From Onchidella celtica (taxonomy: Eukaryota > Mollusca > Gastropoda > Systellommatophora > Onchidiidae): 64,000 nucleotides of DNA. A program made the position numbers and the translations under genes. The notes beneath the pieces were generated by a model, which did no database searches, had not been told where the DNA came from, and worked only from the letters and a program-made list of their open reading frames with translations. The stretch is taken from NCBI GenBank assembly GCA_963931925.1, contig OZ007582.1, positions 30,891,929 through 30,955,928 on the forward strand, written 5' to 3'. Below are positions 23,846 through 36,438 of the stretch, one piece after another; position 1 is the first letter of the stretch, and each line of letters begins with the position of its first letter.

Positions 23846-24330
23846 GGTATGAGCCTATGAGCCCATTTTAATTGCATTTCGTCAAGATTTTTTTGTAATA
23901 AAAATCCTTGTCATCAATGATTATAATGCATATTTATCATTATCATAATACATGTACAACAACAACAACAACAAGGCTGTTCGTATAACCTATGAAAAAA
24001 TAAATGCAGAAAGCAAAATATTCCGGAAAATAACGGAACACCAAAATGTTAATTTTCAAGATAGGAGAGTTTGTTGATGTCCGACGAAAGTCATGTCTTT
24101 GGTGGTAGATGCAATGCAGGCCACTCTGGGGGGTAAGTATATGAGAAAAGTAATGCGAACAGATTGAACGTAAGCTGAGGAAAATTGGGGAAGATGAAAA
24201 CGATTGTACAGTTATTGACCGGTTATTTTCATTCTTTATCTTGGAACTGGTCCGGCAACGGAGCAACCGGCGCCTCGGGCTCGGGTTTGGGCTCATGCAT
24301 GGCTGACTTGACTTCTAATAAAATCTAGAA
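23846..24330. other. Spacer without recognised features
   Basis: AT-rich sequence with a short CAA repeat at 23957-23972. No coding or repeat signal beyond this is supported. Confidence 0.5.
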
Positions 24331-25095
24331 TTTAGATCTAGATCTAGATCTAGACTCTAGATCTAGATCTATGTATAGGTCTGTACGAATTCTGCAAGCC
24401 GAATACAACTTAATTCATAGGTTGCCTATATTCGGACTCGAGTCCGAATATAAAATCATCATATTCGGACTTGAGTCCGAATATAAAATCATCATATACG
24501 GACTCGAGTCCGAATATAATAAATTTATATTCGGACTCCGGAGTCCCGATATGACTGTTTCATATTCGGACTCGGGTCCGTCCTCACTCCCGAGTCCCGA
24601 TAGCGTTATTTTACATGTATATATATATACATGCTGTCTACTCTTCTGTATCAATAGAAAATTATGCCCCCCCCCCCCCCGCCAATCCATCCGCGTTATA
24701 ATCAATAGTCCCCACATTGATGTACTTTTGTGACAAGTAACACTTTTGGGGAATGTCGGGGGGGGGGGGGGGGGGGTTGAGAGGCCAGGGTATGAAAATC
24801 CTACTTCGGGGTGGGGGGGGGGGGGGATGAGTCCTAATATAATGATTTTATATTCGGACTCCGGAGTCCTGATAGCGTTAGTTTATATTCGGACCCTGGA
24901 GTCCCGATAGCGTTAGTTTATATTCGGACACAGGAGTCCGGATAGCGTTATTTTATATTTGGACTCCAGAGTCCCGATAGCGTTAGTTTATATTCGGACT
25001 CCGGAGTCCCGATATCGGGCCCGGCCGTATTCCCGAGTCCCGATATCATCATTTATTATTCGGACTCCAAAGTCCCGATAGGACTGTTTTATAAT
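24331..25095. repeat. Palindromic short repeats (attcggactcgagtccgaat type)
   Basis: A (tctaga)n run opens the block. Then come about a dozen units of roughly 30-33 bp with the self-complementary core cggactcgagtccg or variants (cggactccggagtccc), separated by ATATAAAATCATCA or GATAGCGTTAGTTTA spacers. C and G homopolymer runs interrupt it. The segment around 24655-24720 is repeated at 25136-25221. Units can form hairpins. Confidence 0.8.
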
Positions 25096-25375
25096 GGATA
25101 GGCCTATGCCTGTCTCTAGGTTGCTGGCTGCTCTTCTGTATCAATAGAAAATTATGCCCCCCCCCCCCCCCCCCCCCAGCCAATCCATCCGCGTTATAAT
25201 CAATATTCCCCACATTGATGTTACCTTTGTGACGAGTAACACTTTGGAGTAGCCTACTCGGGGGGGGGGGGAGGGTTGAGCCCAGGGTATGAAAAGCCTA
25301 CTCGGGGGGGGGGGGGGGGGGTTGAGCCCAGTAGGCCATGGGACCAAACTTGTAGCTTGTCATTCCGTTACGCAC

Positions 25376-25451
25376 CTCAGGGGATAAACTTGTCGAATAC
25401 GGCCTCAAAGACATCAAAGGACGGAAATGTTTCGTTGAGGCGAACTGCCAT
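25376..25451 (-). CDS. Possible first exon of an unknown divergent gene
   Basis: On the minus strand an ATG in good context (aaaatggcag) opens a short frame encoding MAVRLNETFPSFDVFEAVFD and a few more residues, to a TGA at 25377-25379. A gtgcgt donor follows at once. The peptide looks protein-like and recalls N-termini of FAR1/SWIM-type proteins, but this is only an impression. No second exon was found. Confidence 0.25.
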
Positions 25452-25554
25452 TTTGCATGCGTACTTGACGTCTCTGACCACGAGCAATATCAGGTCCTTT
25501 GTTTCTTGAGCAATATCGATCTAGTACTAGATCTGACGAGTGACGACAGCGTGA

Positions 25555-25600
25555 TGCGCCCGGAAGCCGGAAGCTGGAATGCTCGCGCATGCGCGTAAAA
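25555..25600 (+). promoter_or_regulatory. MTX2: Probable GC-rich housekeeping promoter upstream of metaxin-2
   Basis: Two CCGGAAG ETS-type motifs (25559-25573) are followed by the palindrome cgcgcatgcgcg at 25584-25595, which fits the NRF-1 consensus. ETS plus NRF-1 sites are typical of genes for mitochondrial proteins, which suits metaxin-2. The distance to the first confident coding exon is about 500 bp. The region may fire in both directions. Confidence 0.5.
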
Positions 25601-25644
25601 AAGTCCGAGTCCGAGTAGAAATTTCTTATACGGGTGACGACTCC

Positions 25645-25727
25645 GAAAGAGTCCGAATATAAAATTCTAATATTCGGACTCGAGTCCGGATATGAAATTC
25701 TAATATTCGGACTCGAGTCCGAATAGA
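25645..25727. repeat. Palindromic repeat, downstream outlier cluster
   Basis: Three more units with cggactcgagtccgaata cores lie directly beside the putative promoter, the same family as 24331-25095. Confidence 0.7.
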
Positions 25728-26104
25728 CACAACGTAATTCATAACAGTGTTTGAAATCTTATAATTTAGGCATTGGAAACAATTATCCGTTGCAGCTACC
25801 ATTGTATCCAAAGTGCGGGTCTATTTCTGTGCACAATCTGGATGCGAAGAGATATTTAAATACCAGAGATATAATTATATACAAAAGAATTTACACAATG
25901 AATATAAATGGTCCTAACATATGCAAGGCTTTTACCCTGTTTTAGCCTCAGAGGAGTAATGTTGAGTCGCATTATGGTGCAGTTGAGGGATCGTCTTTTT
26001 ATATGAATCAACTTCATAAGAAAAAGAAGAAGAAGAAGATTTCACTATCGTTTGTATTTAAAGTAGGCCCAGATCTAATTGTATTATAAATGATTTCTTT
26101 CCAG

Positions 26105-29100
26105 CCTCAGAGCCATGGCCAGATGATGTTATACTTTATCAGCAGTACCAAGGTAAGTTGTGCACACTTGGCAGGGTGCTTTCTCGGTTGTTCCCACCCC
26201 TCCCCAGTTAACGGAAGGACTTCCGAATGCGTTCCATAGTCCGAGTGAAAAAAATACATACTTACCCCGACGGCTTTCCTGATATGTCAATCTGACTACT
26301 GCCCAGATGAACATTGGCCTACGGCCTCGATGATACAAACTGACTAGACCCTCACGTCGTTACATATCAATCTGACAATCGACTAATATAGCCTAGGTAA
26401 GTTGGGGTGGGAACTACCGAAAAAGCGCCCTTGGCAGTGATAAGTAGGTACTGTCGGGTTCTCCCAGAAAGGCTATTACAACATTAATACTTTTGGCTCA
26501 AATTCCTTGGCCACTTTTGTAAGAACTACCCAATATGTGCAGCAAAATCTTGCAGCCTTTGACAAAAAAATATTTAGTGGTCAGGCTATGTTCCACTCCT
26601 CCTCAGTGGATATACATGAGTAATATTTTAAGGAGAAAGAAAAAATGATGGTGCAATGTGTAGCGGATGATAGTAGAGTTGCCGCAATGTGCAAGGGGTA
26701 TTTTGTTGAGTTATCACACACACATCAGAGCATCACTATGGAGTGCATAGTGTTCATTTTGTGAAACATTTAAGTGTGAAGGGTTCCTTTGAATAGTATA
26801 GTTTACTTCTAATTAACTCATTCCAACTAAGGCAAGCTCCACTTGTTCATTTGTGTGGTGCCTGAGCAAAGGGAGTTAACTCTAATTACTTCAACACATG
26901 TTTTAAAAATTTATTTTTGTATGTAATTGTAAATATCATTTTATTTCAGTGAAATGATTACCAAGTTATAGGATGCGGTTTAAGAAAATATATGACATTA
27001 ACATTTTACATGAGAAATAACACATTGTCTCATTTAGTAGCTTTTCAGTCAATTTAGAGTTAAAACTGGCTTCAATGGGACCCGTGCCTTCACTTTTGCT
27101 CATCCGAAAATAAAGCCATGTATTCACTTCAGGTGTATTGCAATGAAAACCTGAAACAGACTATTATTTTACTTCTTTTTGGGAGAGTTCGTCGCTAGTG
27201 TACGAGTGTAAACGATGCTAAGTCCAAGGCACATTCGTGCACTTTGGCTGCAGTTGGCAAAGATGCATCTGGTTGCAAGGGGGTGGAATTAAACTATACA
27301 GCCATACCATTTTGATGAACATCTGGCACATGCTTCAGAAGCTGATTATTATATTTCTGTTGTAAATGTTACATTGCTCTTTTTTTCCTGAGGCACTTTT
27401 TAGTTCTTTTTCTTTCATTTGTATGTAAAGCAAGATCTTTGAATTTGAAATGGCAAGCCATTGACCATTGTTTACTATTTCTTGATAATTTGTTATTTTT
27501 ATAATCTACAGTGGAACAGATTACAATGCCTGATTATGCCCAGTGTTTAGCAGTGGAGACATTCTTACACATGTGTGGACTTAGATTTCGAGTTGAACAG
27601 CGAACAAATGCTGAGGAAATGTCTCCTTCTGGTATACATAAACAAATTATCAGATTTCTTACAAAAATCATGTAGATCTGTGGTGGCAGTCTGATAGGGA
27701 CCATTATCATGTTTAGCTGAAGTATGGAGTGATTAAAAGTAATAAAAGAAGTCATCACTTGAACCAGTTGAACTGTTTTTGTTACTCCCAACAAGGAGTC
27801 TGATTTCTTATGGAAATATGTATCCATTTTTGATAAATGTGTATGGTACTGGTCATAAGAAATTGCTCAGTGGCATTGTAAATAAAACTCGAAATATTTT
27901 CATATATGAATATAACTATAAAAAAAACAAAGAAAACAGTACAGAATCAATCAAATGCTCTTGTTTTGAAATGTGTGATACACCTTCTGTTGCTACAGGG
28001 GATGGCATGAATGTTATATGAATCGTAAATTTAGGAAGTGAGAGGAAGAGAAGATAATGAGGAAAATTCAAGGATCAGCTAAATAAAGAAAGAAGGAAAA
28101 AAAAAAAGCTATGGACCTTCAATTTTAACATCCTCAGGTTAAAAGCTGGGAGTTTAAATGGATGACGATTTCTATAAATTACTACTGCTTTTCAGGGAAA
28201 GTCCCTTTTGTCCAGGTTGGTCCATACCTGGTTTCTGAGTTTGACCCAGTCATAGGATTTGCTGCCACTAAAGTAAGTTGACATTTGACCATGTATGCTT
28301 AGTAATTGTTTTTGAACACTCTAGGGCCCAGATCCAGATCTTGGAAGAAAATTGAGAAACATACAGTATTTAAAAAATACTCCTATTTTACCAACTCAGT
28401 TTTATCTGAAAAGAAGAGCAACAATAAGCAGTTGGTTCTGCAAAAGAGACAAAAGTTAATTTATGTTAAGTGGTGGGACTTCATGATCAAAAAGATGCTG
28501 TATACAAATGAGGTGTTTACTATTTTGATTGTTAAGTATAGTCATAAATCTTTTAGAGGCAACCACAAAACTTATTTGGATCCATGTATGAAACTATATA
28601 ATGAAACATTGAAGAACACAGGCTGTGTTTGTTGCATTCAAAGTAGTTTTAGGCGGAGACTTAAGCACTGCTGGAGGATTGGACGAGAAAGTTAGTCATA
28701 AATGTATATACATATGTGTTTGAAATTAGACATATAACTGGGCATTTCTGATGATGAGATAAAAATATCTGTCTGTCCCGTTTCCCTTTGTAGGGCTTTA
28801 ATTTAAGTCGAGATTTAGCGGACACAGAAAGATCTGAAATGAGGGCCTACATATCCATGATTGAAAACATTCTAGGCAATGCTGAAGTAAGTATGATTAA
28901 CTTTTGAATGCTCATTGAGTTAGACGGCAAAGGAAGAATTGCTAATGTGAAGAATTGTCAGTGTTTGTAGTAAATTTATGTTTTGGTAATGTTAAGCTAA
29001 CTGTTGGTCATTTGATGAAAGTTAACATATTGCGGGTATAGAGCAAAATTGTTGTATCTCCAGGTTTATGAATTGGGGTTCATATTAATGGCAATACTGT

Positions 29101-31880
29101 AATAATGACAAACTGCTTCTTGCAATTTTTTCGTTATTCCGCTGTCTTTAACCAGTTCCAAGTTACAGAGAAGCAGTATTGTTGTATCTCCCTTAAAAAT
29201 GCGATCATTGAGACCAATATTGTGGTATTTCCGAGTAAGGTCCCATTATTCATATCACTGGAAATACAACAATTTTGTTCTGTACCCGCGCTATTATTCA
29301 TAAACTTGGAGATATAACAATTTTGCTCTATACCCGTAATATGGCAGAAAGAAAAACAAAAGAAAGAAAAGGTTGGTTGTGAAATTATGAAAGTATCAAA
29401 AAGTAATGGCTCTGTCTCATATACATATGCTCATCTAAATTGGCAGGCTGACTTCCATCTGTCTGCCAAGTTTCATATTGTTTTTTTGAATATTTCGGAG
29501 CCTTTTTACTCAACACAGTATGGGCCTGGCTCCATTACAGTGTGGTTAACTGAAGTGAACTAAAAAATATCAGTTTTCAGGTTCTTAAACAATGGTGGTG
29601 ATCTGCTTGTTTGCTGTAATTTTGCCAGTATTTGTTATGCAATGTATAGTTTATCATAAAAGTCATGAAACCGAAAAACATTTTCCACTTTGGTTTCTTT
29701 TCCTCAGTTGTACATGGCCTGGCTCAACCCAGACATTGCATCAGAGGTAGTGTTCACATTATTTCTCGTTCCCTCAATTAAATTGCTGGAAACCGCCTAT
29801 TATGAAATGTTCTTTGCTTCAGAGTTGTGAAGAAACTGCAGATAACACTGTGTTTGAAATTCTGCCAAAGAATGTCACAAAACTTTTTATTTGCTCTTAA
29901 ATATGAGTTTTTGGCAATTGTTGCAAGGCATATGTTTATCATTCTAGCTATTACTGATTTCAATTTGTAAACCTTAACAATGCTTATGAATTATGATTTT
30001 CTTGTTTTTTCCAAAGTTTTAATAAAGTTGCCACACATTTTGATTTGATTGGGTGTTATAGAAATGTGTATAAATAAGAACAGTGGAGATAATACCGCAG
30101 CATGGAAATGTTAATCTGTATAATATTTATGTGAGTTCAGTGTAGCATGCAGAGATATCTAGGGCTGCATGGTAAACCATCGTAACTTGACTTTCAAAAA
30201 AAAGTGAGACATTTGGTATGCTTAGAGCCCTTGACAGCCCACAGATTGTGTTAGTTGGGGATTCAATTCTGAAAACTAAGGGTTAAATGATGTTTTTCTA
30301 AAATATTATAATCACTAAGTCTGATAAAGAGAGTTATTCCGTTTTTTTGTTTTTTCTGAAAGATTGTTAAAAACTGAGTGACAATAGTTTACCAAGCGGC
30401 CGTCAATATACCTGATTGTCATAAACTGTTCTTGTTTTAAAAAATCTCACAGGTCACAAAACCTCGATATGGTTGTTCCTATCCATGGCCGCTGAACTGG
30501 ATTTTACCGTGGCGTAAACAGCGAGAGATCAGAGCTCGACTCCAGGCAAATGACTGGGCTAGTAAATCCTGTGAAGAGGTGGGTGTGTCATATTTGACAT
30601 TGTCATTGGGATACATTCCAAATGAGCTAGAAGCCTTGTTTCTGTTGTTTTGTAAGGTTGTTGTGAAAATCTCTAGGAAGATGAAAGAGTGTTTTGTCCC
30701 ACAGTAATCGTGAAAGGCGCAAAGTGGCTTGTATTGTGCCGATGTGCCTTTAAACCCAAACTCAAAATTGCCTCACAGTGTTAAATGGAATTGATTGTTT
30801 GTTTGCGTCATGTTGCAGGTCTGTGGGGAAGTCAAGATCTGCTGCCAAGCTCTTTCGGAAAGGTTGGAAAAGAAAAGATTCTTCTTCGGTGACAAGTAAG
30901 TTTGATCAAAGAGTATGTTTGTAATGAGAGTAATTACTGTCGGTCAATTGTGCTCGTAGTCATGGGAGGCTTTGTGAACCACAGTCAACATAGAGCCAAA
31001 AGTAGGTCAGTAAGATAAATAATTTTCATTTTATATTTTCTTTGGGAGAAAGAGCTTTCTGACGGCTTAAGACAGTTTCAGTCAAACTGAAAAAACCACA
31101 GCAAGTAGATCAGCACACTCCTTATGGTGTAAACAGCCCTTTCCACATCCTGGTTTATCAAACAGATGTAGTTCCACAATTTGGCAGACGTTATAAATAT
31201 ATATTTCTCTTTTCATATGTTAGGTTTGAGTCAGTGAACTGGACAAAAATAATTATCATAGGAAGGGTGTGAGATGTTCAGTAATTTACTTGATGTATTC
31301 TTGAGGAGAATTACAGCCACACCAAATGTATTTTTCTGATTCATTTTGTCCTTGCTGGGTGCCCTCTTTTCTTTCTTATTTGACTCAGTCGTGAGTGTTC
31401 AGTTTGGTGCACTTCCTTGACTGGAACGGTGCACGCAGTGTGTTAATGGGCAAGGGAGACTGTAAATAAGGGGGGGGGGGAGGGAGAAAAGAGAGTGGTA
31501 ACGGATTTGGATGGAGGGTGGAAGCAGCTTTATCCTAGGTAATGCTAGAAACTTCAACTAGTTTAAATCTATGGATAAGAACTGCTGTGTTTCAAACACA
31601 CTGGATGATGATGTTGTATTGTGCTATAAAGTAATTTCATTTTGTATTTGTGAATGTTAATATGCATGCGATAAACCCTACCCTCAAGAAATATTCAAAT
31701 GTGTGGTCCATCTTCCGCAGACCAACAGAACTAGACGCCATGGTTTTCGGACATCTCTACACCATTCTGACGACAATTTTGCCAGGCGGCTACTTCACAT
31801 CCGTGGTACAAGAATTTAAAAATCTGGCCCAGTTTTGCAAGAGGATAGAAGACACATATTTTAAATTAGGGTTTGAGTAG
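26105..31880 (+). CDS. MTX2: Metaxin-2, mitochondrial outer-membrane import and assembly factor
   Basis: Metaxin-2 works with metaxin-1 and the SAM complex at the outer mitochondrial membrane. Exons: 26105-26152, 27512-27631, 28196-28272, 28794-28886, 29708-29746, 30453-30578, 30819-30895, 31721-31880; all phases agree and total 740 bp. The product starts [15 protein letters not shown] and has [20 protein letters not shown] (thioredoxin-like N-terminal domain), then [20 protein letters not shown] and ending [19 protein letters not shown] in its genomic context (spliced: DKPTELDA). It stops after [13 protein letters not shown]. Human metaxin-2 has PWPENATLYQQL, YGSPYPWPLNHIL and [18 protein letters not shown] at the same places. 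The N-terminal exon (about 15 residues and the start codon) was not found; exon 1 here begins in phase 1 after an acceptor. Confidence 0.95.
26165..26439. mobile_element. Inverted-repeat element in metaxin-2 intron
   Basis: Left arm ctttctcggttgttccca and right arm tgggaactaccgaaaaag are imperfect inverted repeats about 36 bp long. The interior shares blocks with 13990-14060. It starts only about a dozen bases after a coding exon. Confidence 0.55.
29030..29343. mobile_element. Inverted-repeat element in metaxin-2 intron 4
   Basis: Arms of about 45 bp: cgggtatagagcaaaattgt at the left and acaattttgctctatacccg at the right. A second partial inner arm (acaattttgttctgtacccg) lies at 29269-29288. 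Flanking ATAT may be the target duplication. Non-coding. Confidence 0.7.
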
Positions 31881-32711
31881 GAATAGACTGATTTTACTGA
31901 AAATAGCAAGAGTTCCAAATGTGGCACCATCAGAAGCTGAAACAAGAGAATGAAGATGAAGAGTTAGTCACTGTGGTTGTCATGATTTTGCTGCTTAGTT
32001 TCTAGTTTTGATTTGTTGCCAAATTAGCAAGCTTTTTGTTGTATTTGTTTGCCATGAATTATATGTTTCATCTTGTGAGGCAAAGGATGGCACTGAATTA
32101 GTGGAACCTGCAGTTTTTAGGATTTAAATTATGAATGCTTGTTGGTGAATGGTTTGTAGGTGGTGTAGCAATAAGTGTGATGTTTGACAGAATCACCATT
32201 GCGTTTGTGAGTGTCATCCAGAGTGTGAACTTTTAGTTTAAATTTATGAAGAGGGCTTTACTAAGGTATTCGTCCTGGGGCATACTCTAATTTTTTTACT
32301 TTAATGGCACGCATTTGCAAATTCACAGACTGTAAGATGTTCATCTGTTTCATGTAGTTGAAGTCTCTCAGGATTTGCCATTAACTTTGTTACATATTTG
32401 TTTTTGTTTTGGATGTTTTATGGTTCAGAATTTATTATCTAAACAGTGTAGTGTTGTCTTTTCTATTTATATAATTTTATGGTCTTTGATTCAAACAAAT
32501 TTGCAAAACAGATCTGCTTCAAATATTCTGCTGTGTTTCACATGCTCAAAATACAAGAAAGAAAAATCTTTACAGGCAGCATTAATTCTTACAACTGGCT
32601 ACATCTATAGCCCAAGCATCGAGGCAGTGATTGTGCTCTCATTTAGTGAATTTTTACACATGATATTATTAGTTACTCCTTTTTAAAGTGTCAGTTTATT
32701 TGAATAATTGA
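31881..32711 (+). other. Probable metaxin-2 3' UTR and flank
   Basis: The AT-rich sequence follows the stop codon without another coding signal. The cleavage site could not be fixed. Confidence 0.4.
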
Positions 32712-33378
32712 AGAGTTTGGTTCTATACCATGCCCAAGTCCACCTGGACTCCACCGTGTAGTTGTGAATGAAGACTGGCAAGAATACTTTCTTCAGTGCA
32801 AAGGAAAATAACCGAGAACTGATATTATTAGAGAGGGACATTGTGAAGCAGCTGAAGTTTTCAGCCAAAGTTTCATGCAAAAAACCCATTCTTTTTGCCC
32901 AGTATCTCTGTTCTGTTTCTTCGTGACTTAGGGAAGGTAGAGGTAGAATGCACATATCCCCCATCTTTAATGTCCGGACCCGCCCATCACCAAGATGATT
33001 GTAGCGCTGATTTTGATTCGTTGGCTTATTTGCACTGTGAGGCACAGGAGGCCCCGCGAACCAACTGGTTGGTCGCTAGAGTAAACAGTGGCATGTGTGT
33101 TCATGCTCAATGGGAGACGTGCGGTCAATTCTTTCATTTCCTTTCCCTTGTTTATACGAAAGGTAGGGAATCTGATCAACTTGGATCCAGCCTTTCCACC
33201 CCTGTCTTAGCAATCATCTACATATAATATGTACAGTGCAACTAGCAGGCATTTTAACCGCTGAGACATATCTCATAATTACACTAATCAGCTGATCCAC
33301 CAACTTTAGTGGTGGAAGACCAAAACAAAAACTCTTTGTGAGGTCATGCGCATTCTACCAATAGAACCAAGCCCACCC
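32712..33378. mobile_element. Non-coding inserted element, second copy of the 5961-6378 family
   Basis: The boundaries carry inverted agtttggttctata and atagaaccaagcc. The 32945-33378 part is collinear with 5961-6378; the left part is specific to this copy. Confidence 0.55.
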
Positions 33379-34803
33379 TTTCTTTGCATTTTTCAGTTTT
33401 AAAGATTCAAAGACAGATATGCCCATGGGTGTAATTTGGTCTTGTGCCTAGCTGTATTGTCAGTATTTCTTTTATACGCCAGAGATATAGGGGCCATGTG
33501 TCAGAACACGTATTGTTGATTGTTTATCTTTTTCTGCATTTAAGTGAAGTGAGTGATATTTCGTATTTCTGTGTTTGTAGCAAAATATTTGTCTTGAAGG
33601 AGGATGAATCCCTGTTGCACATGTTTTCTTTTTCTCCCCCTGTTTTGATATTGGATCATTACAGTGCAATTATTGTGATCATTAGAAAGTGTTTGTCTGG
33701 AGGGTTGGAAGAAGTTTTTGTACAAGTGGTAGAAATGCTTCTTATTTGATGAAAGTACATGTAGTAATAATTGTGAATGTTTGTAATGAAAACAGGTTGA
33801 GATCTGAATAAGAATTCATGAATCATGTCTTTGGGTTGAACATTCCATGACTGATTTTGACATGCTATAGCAAAAATTTCAGTGCCCATAAGTACCATGA
33901 TGATTTTTCCAATACTTTTTTGTCCAGTTTCTGAAGATGTGGAAAAGCGAGCTGTACCAAACCATATTAAAAGTATACACAAGACAGACCGGTCTGAAAA
34001 CGTTCAGAAAATGTAATGTTCGATATTTTGACTCTCCTCAGATTAAGAGATTATAGTAAATGTTGAGGAATATGTGCAAGTGTGAACTCTAAAATACCAC
34101 AGAATAAACTGATTTATCATTTATAACCGACTTCCTGGAGTGGAACTTGCCTTTAGATAATTATACATATAAATGATATCATTTTACCATTCAAGTACAC
34201 CATCTTTTACATTTTTGTGTCTGTCTTTCTTTTTTTTTTTTGTCTTTTCTCATCCCTGTACCATTTCGTTTTCTTATTGTATGGCAGCTGCACTGATTTA
34301 TTCAAGCACTGAGAAAAATTAAGCACGGTGAAATATTTTTTCTGACATTTGAAGAATGAGCATATCATCACCTTTCTCTAACACTGTGGTAGTTGGTTTT
34401 GGCTATTTTTCTGGAGATGAAAAAAAAACTGTTTTCTTTTAGCACAACTGGTTTAGTTAGAATGAATTTTTGAAAGTTTGCTATTTGATTATTTTTCACC
34501 ATAGGAATCTGTAATCAAGCTCTTTCGATACAGCTTTGAATGTAGTAGAATATATAAATACATATATGTATGATTGTCCAAATTTTAGAGTTACTATGGT
34601 CTTAGAGAACTGTGACAATATGATAAATTTTTTTGTGACTGTTCTGTCAACCACAACAAACAAAATACAATATATTTGTTCCATTAAATATCTTTTCCAA
34701 TAAGAATTTTGCATAAGAGATTGAGATAATATTAAAAAGGGATGGGCTGGGTTTGGAAGTTTCTGACCAAAGTGTTATATATTATGATTTGTAATATGAC
34801 AGT
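33379..34803. other. Spacer without recognised features
   Basis: AT-rich. Open frames here do not resemble proteins that I know. Confidence 0.55.
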
Positions 34804-35180
34804 GTGGGTTTAATTGTTTACCAGAGGGCAATGGAAAGGAAAATGCTTAACATTAGACTACAAGATAAAATTCCCCACGCTGAAATACGCAAACAAACAA
34901 AGCTAACAGACATAGTAAAATTCAAGCTACAACAAAAGTGGAATTGGGCCGAACATGTGGGAAGGATGAATGATAATAGATGGACAAAACGCACTGAATG
35001 GCAACCATGGACACGAAAAAGAACACGAGGACGACCAGGAAGAAGATGGCAAAATGATATTAGAAAGAGAGGGAGAACAACATGGATGAGGAAGACGCCA
35101 GACAGAAAGGAATGGAAGTCATTGTCGGAGGGGGCAACATCCTGCAGTGGATGGATAATGCCCAGGTGAAAGGTGAATAT
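34804..35180 (+). mobile_element. LINE C-terminal fragment
   Basis: An open frame encodes WNWAEHVGRMNDNRWTKRTE, then RGRPGRRWQNDIRKRG and TPDRKEWKSL. This is the standard C-terminus of endonuclease-RT type LINEs (WAGHVARM..., GRPxxRWxDDI, RxxWRxL). The typical final EAYVQQW block follows in another frame (GGNILQWMDNAQ), so one frameshift lies near 35110. The catalytic domains are absent. Confidence 0.8.
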
Positions 35181-36438
35181 AACAGAGCCGTTTTTTCATT
35201 TTACTTTCTCACAGGTTATAAAATGAACTGGAAACTGACATTTACCCTCGAATTTACAATCCAACAACATGAATGTTGACCACCTGCAGTAACCAAACCC
35301 TGTGTAAAATTTGCAAAACTGTTCTTAATGATGGTCATTAAAGCTCTTCATTTCTACTGAGTCTAGTTGAACAAAAAATTCCACACAAATAAAAAGTAAC
35401 AGATGCATATGATGCATGATATCAGTATTGATTTATTTTTTCAAAATTATTCTGGCAACAGCATGATCAAATATAATATGCAGGATATTCACATAAACGG
35501 AAATAAAAATACAATGTGACTTACGTAATTACATGATTTAAAATTTTTTAGCACACATGTAGTATCTATACCAAAATAAAAAATCACAGACTGGCTCATT
35601 CAGCCAATAATGAATACAGGAGAAACTCTGTACATATTGCTGGCCCTGTCATGAAACCCCAAGAGTGTATTCTCACAACTACGGATAGTGAGTCTTTCTT
35701 ATCAAATATTCTCATCTACCCGTCTACCCACCTCACTAGATGTCAGCAATACCCTCAAATGCAGACCAAACACATTTGCTGAAAACCTGCAACATTTTTG
35801 GCATACCAAAAAGAGGAAGGGGTAAAGCTGAAATAGCTTGAAAAGTGAAAGTTAACATATATTCTGTAACCTTCTCAAGAGAATTTTTACCTTTTCTATT
35901 GAGTAAAAAGGGGCTGTGACAATATGTGCCCTTCAAATGTTTACACGTAAAATGTATTTAAGGTAAAGAATACATTTCAAATGAAGCAGGTTTTTTTTCC
36001 TTTCATGTTGTGCAGTTTCATGACTGGGGCCAGCAATATAAAGAATTCAATTTTATGTTAAAATTTCCATGTCATAGAACTTCCTCTTCATTCTCAAGTG
36101 TGTAATGGGTCATATGATCTGGAAATGAACCGCGTGCATTGGAGGAGCGTTGTTGCCGTCCTATGTTCCTCAAGGAATCAAGAGGCGTAAAAAAAGAAGA
36201 AGAATGCTCTGGAAATATTCTGAATTTTCTTAGTGTGCATGTAATTCCTTGAAGTAAGAAAGAAACTTGCATGATTATGAATTATGATGCTGTTTTCTAT
36301 GCATTTTTTGAACGACTTTAATATCTTTCTGCAGCTTTTCAATACAATGAAAGAAAATCAAAGACATTACCACACTGACCCTTTTTGGCCACAGGATCAC
36401 TGTCTTTTTATAATGCAGCACTGAAATAAATTATGTGA
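35181..36438. other. Spacer without recognised features
   Basis: No coding or repeat signal is supported in this AT-rich stretch. Confidence 0.55.

Noticed and set aside
28306-28695. 129-codon ORF in metaxin-2 intron 3
   Set aside because: Lies between coding exons without conserved motifs; the AT-rich composition matches the intron.
32375-32686. 103-codon ORF downstream of metaxin-2
   Set aside because: No homology recognised; it falls in a probable 3' UTR or flank.
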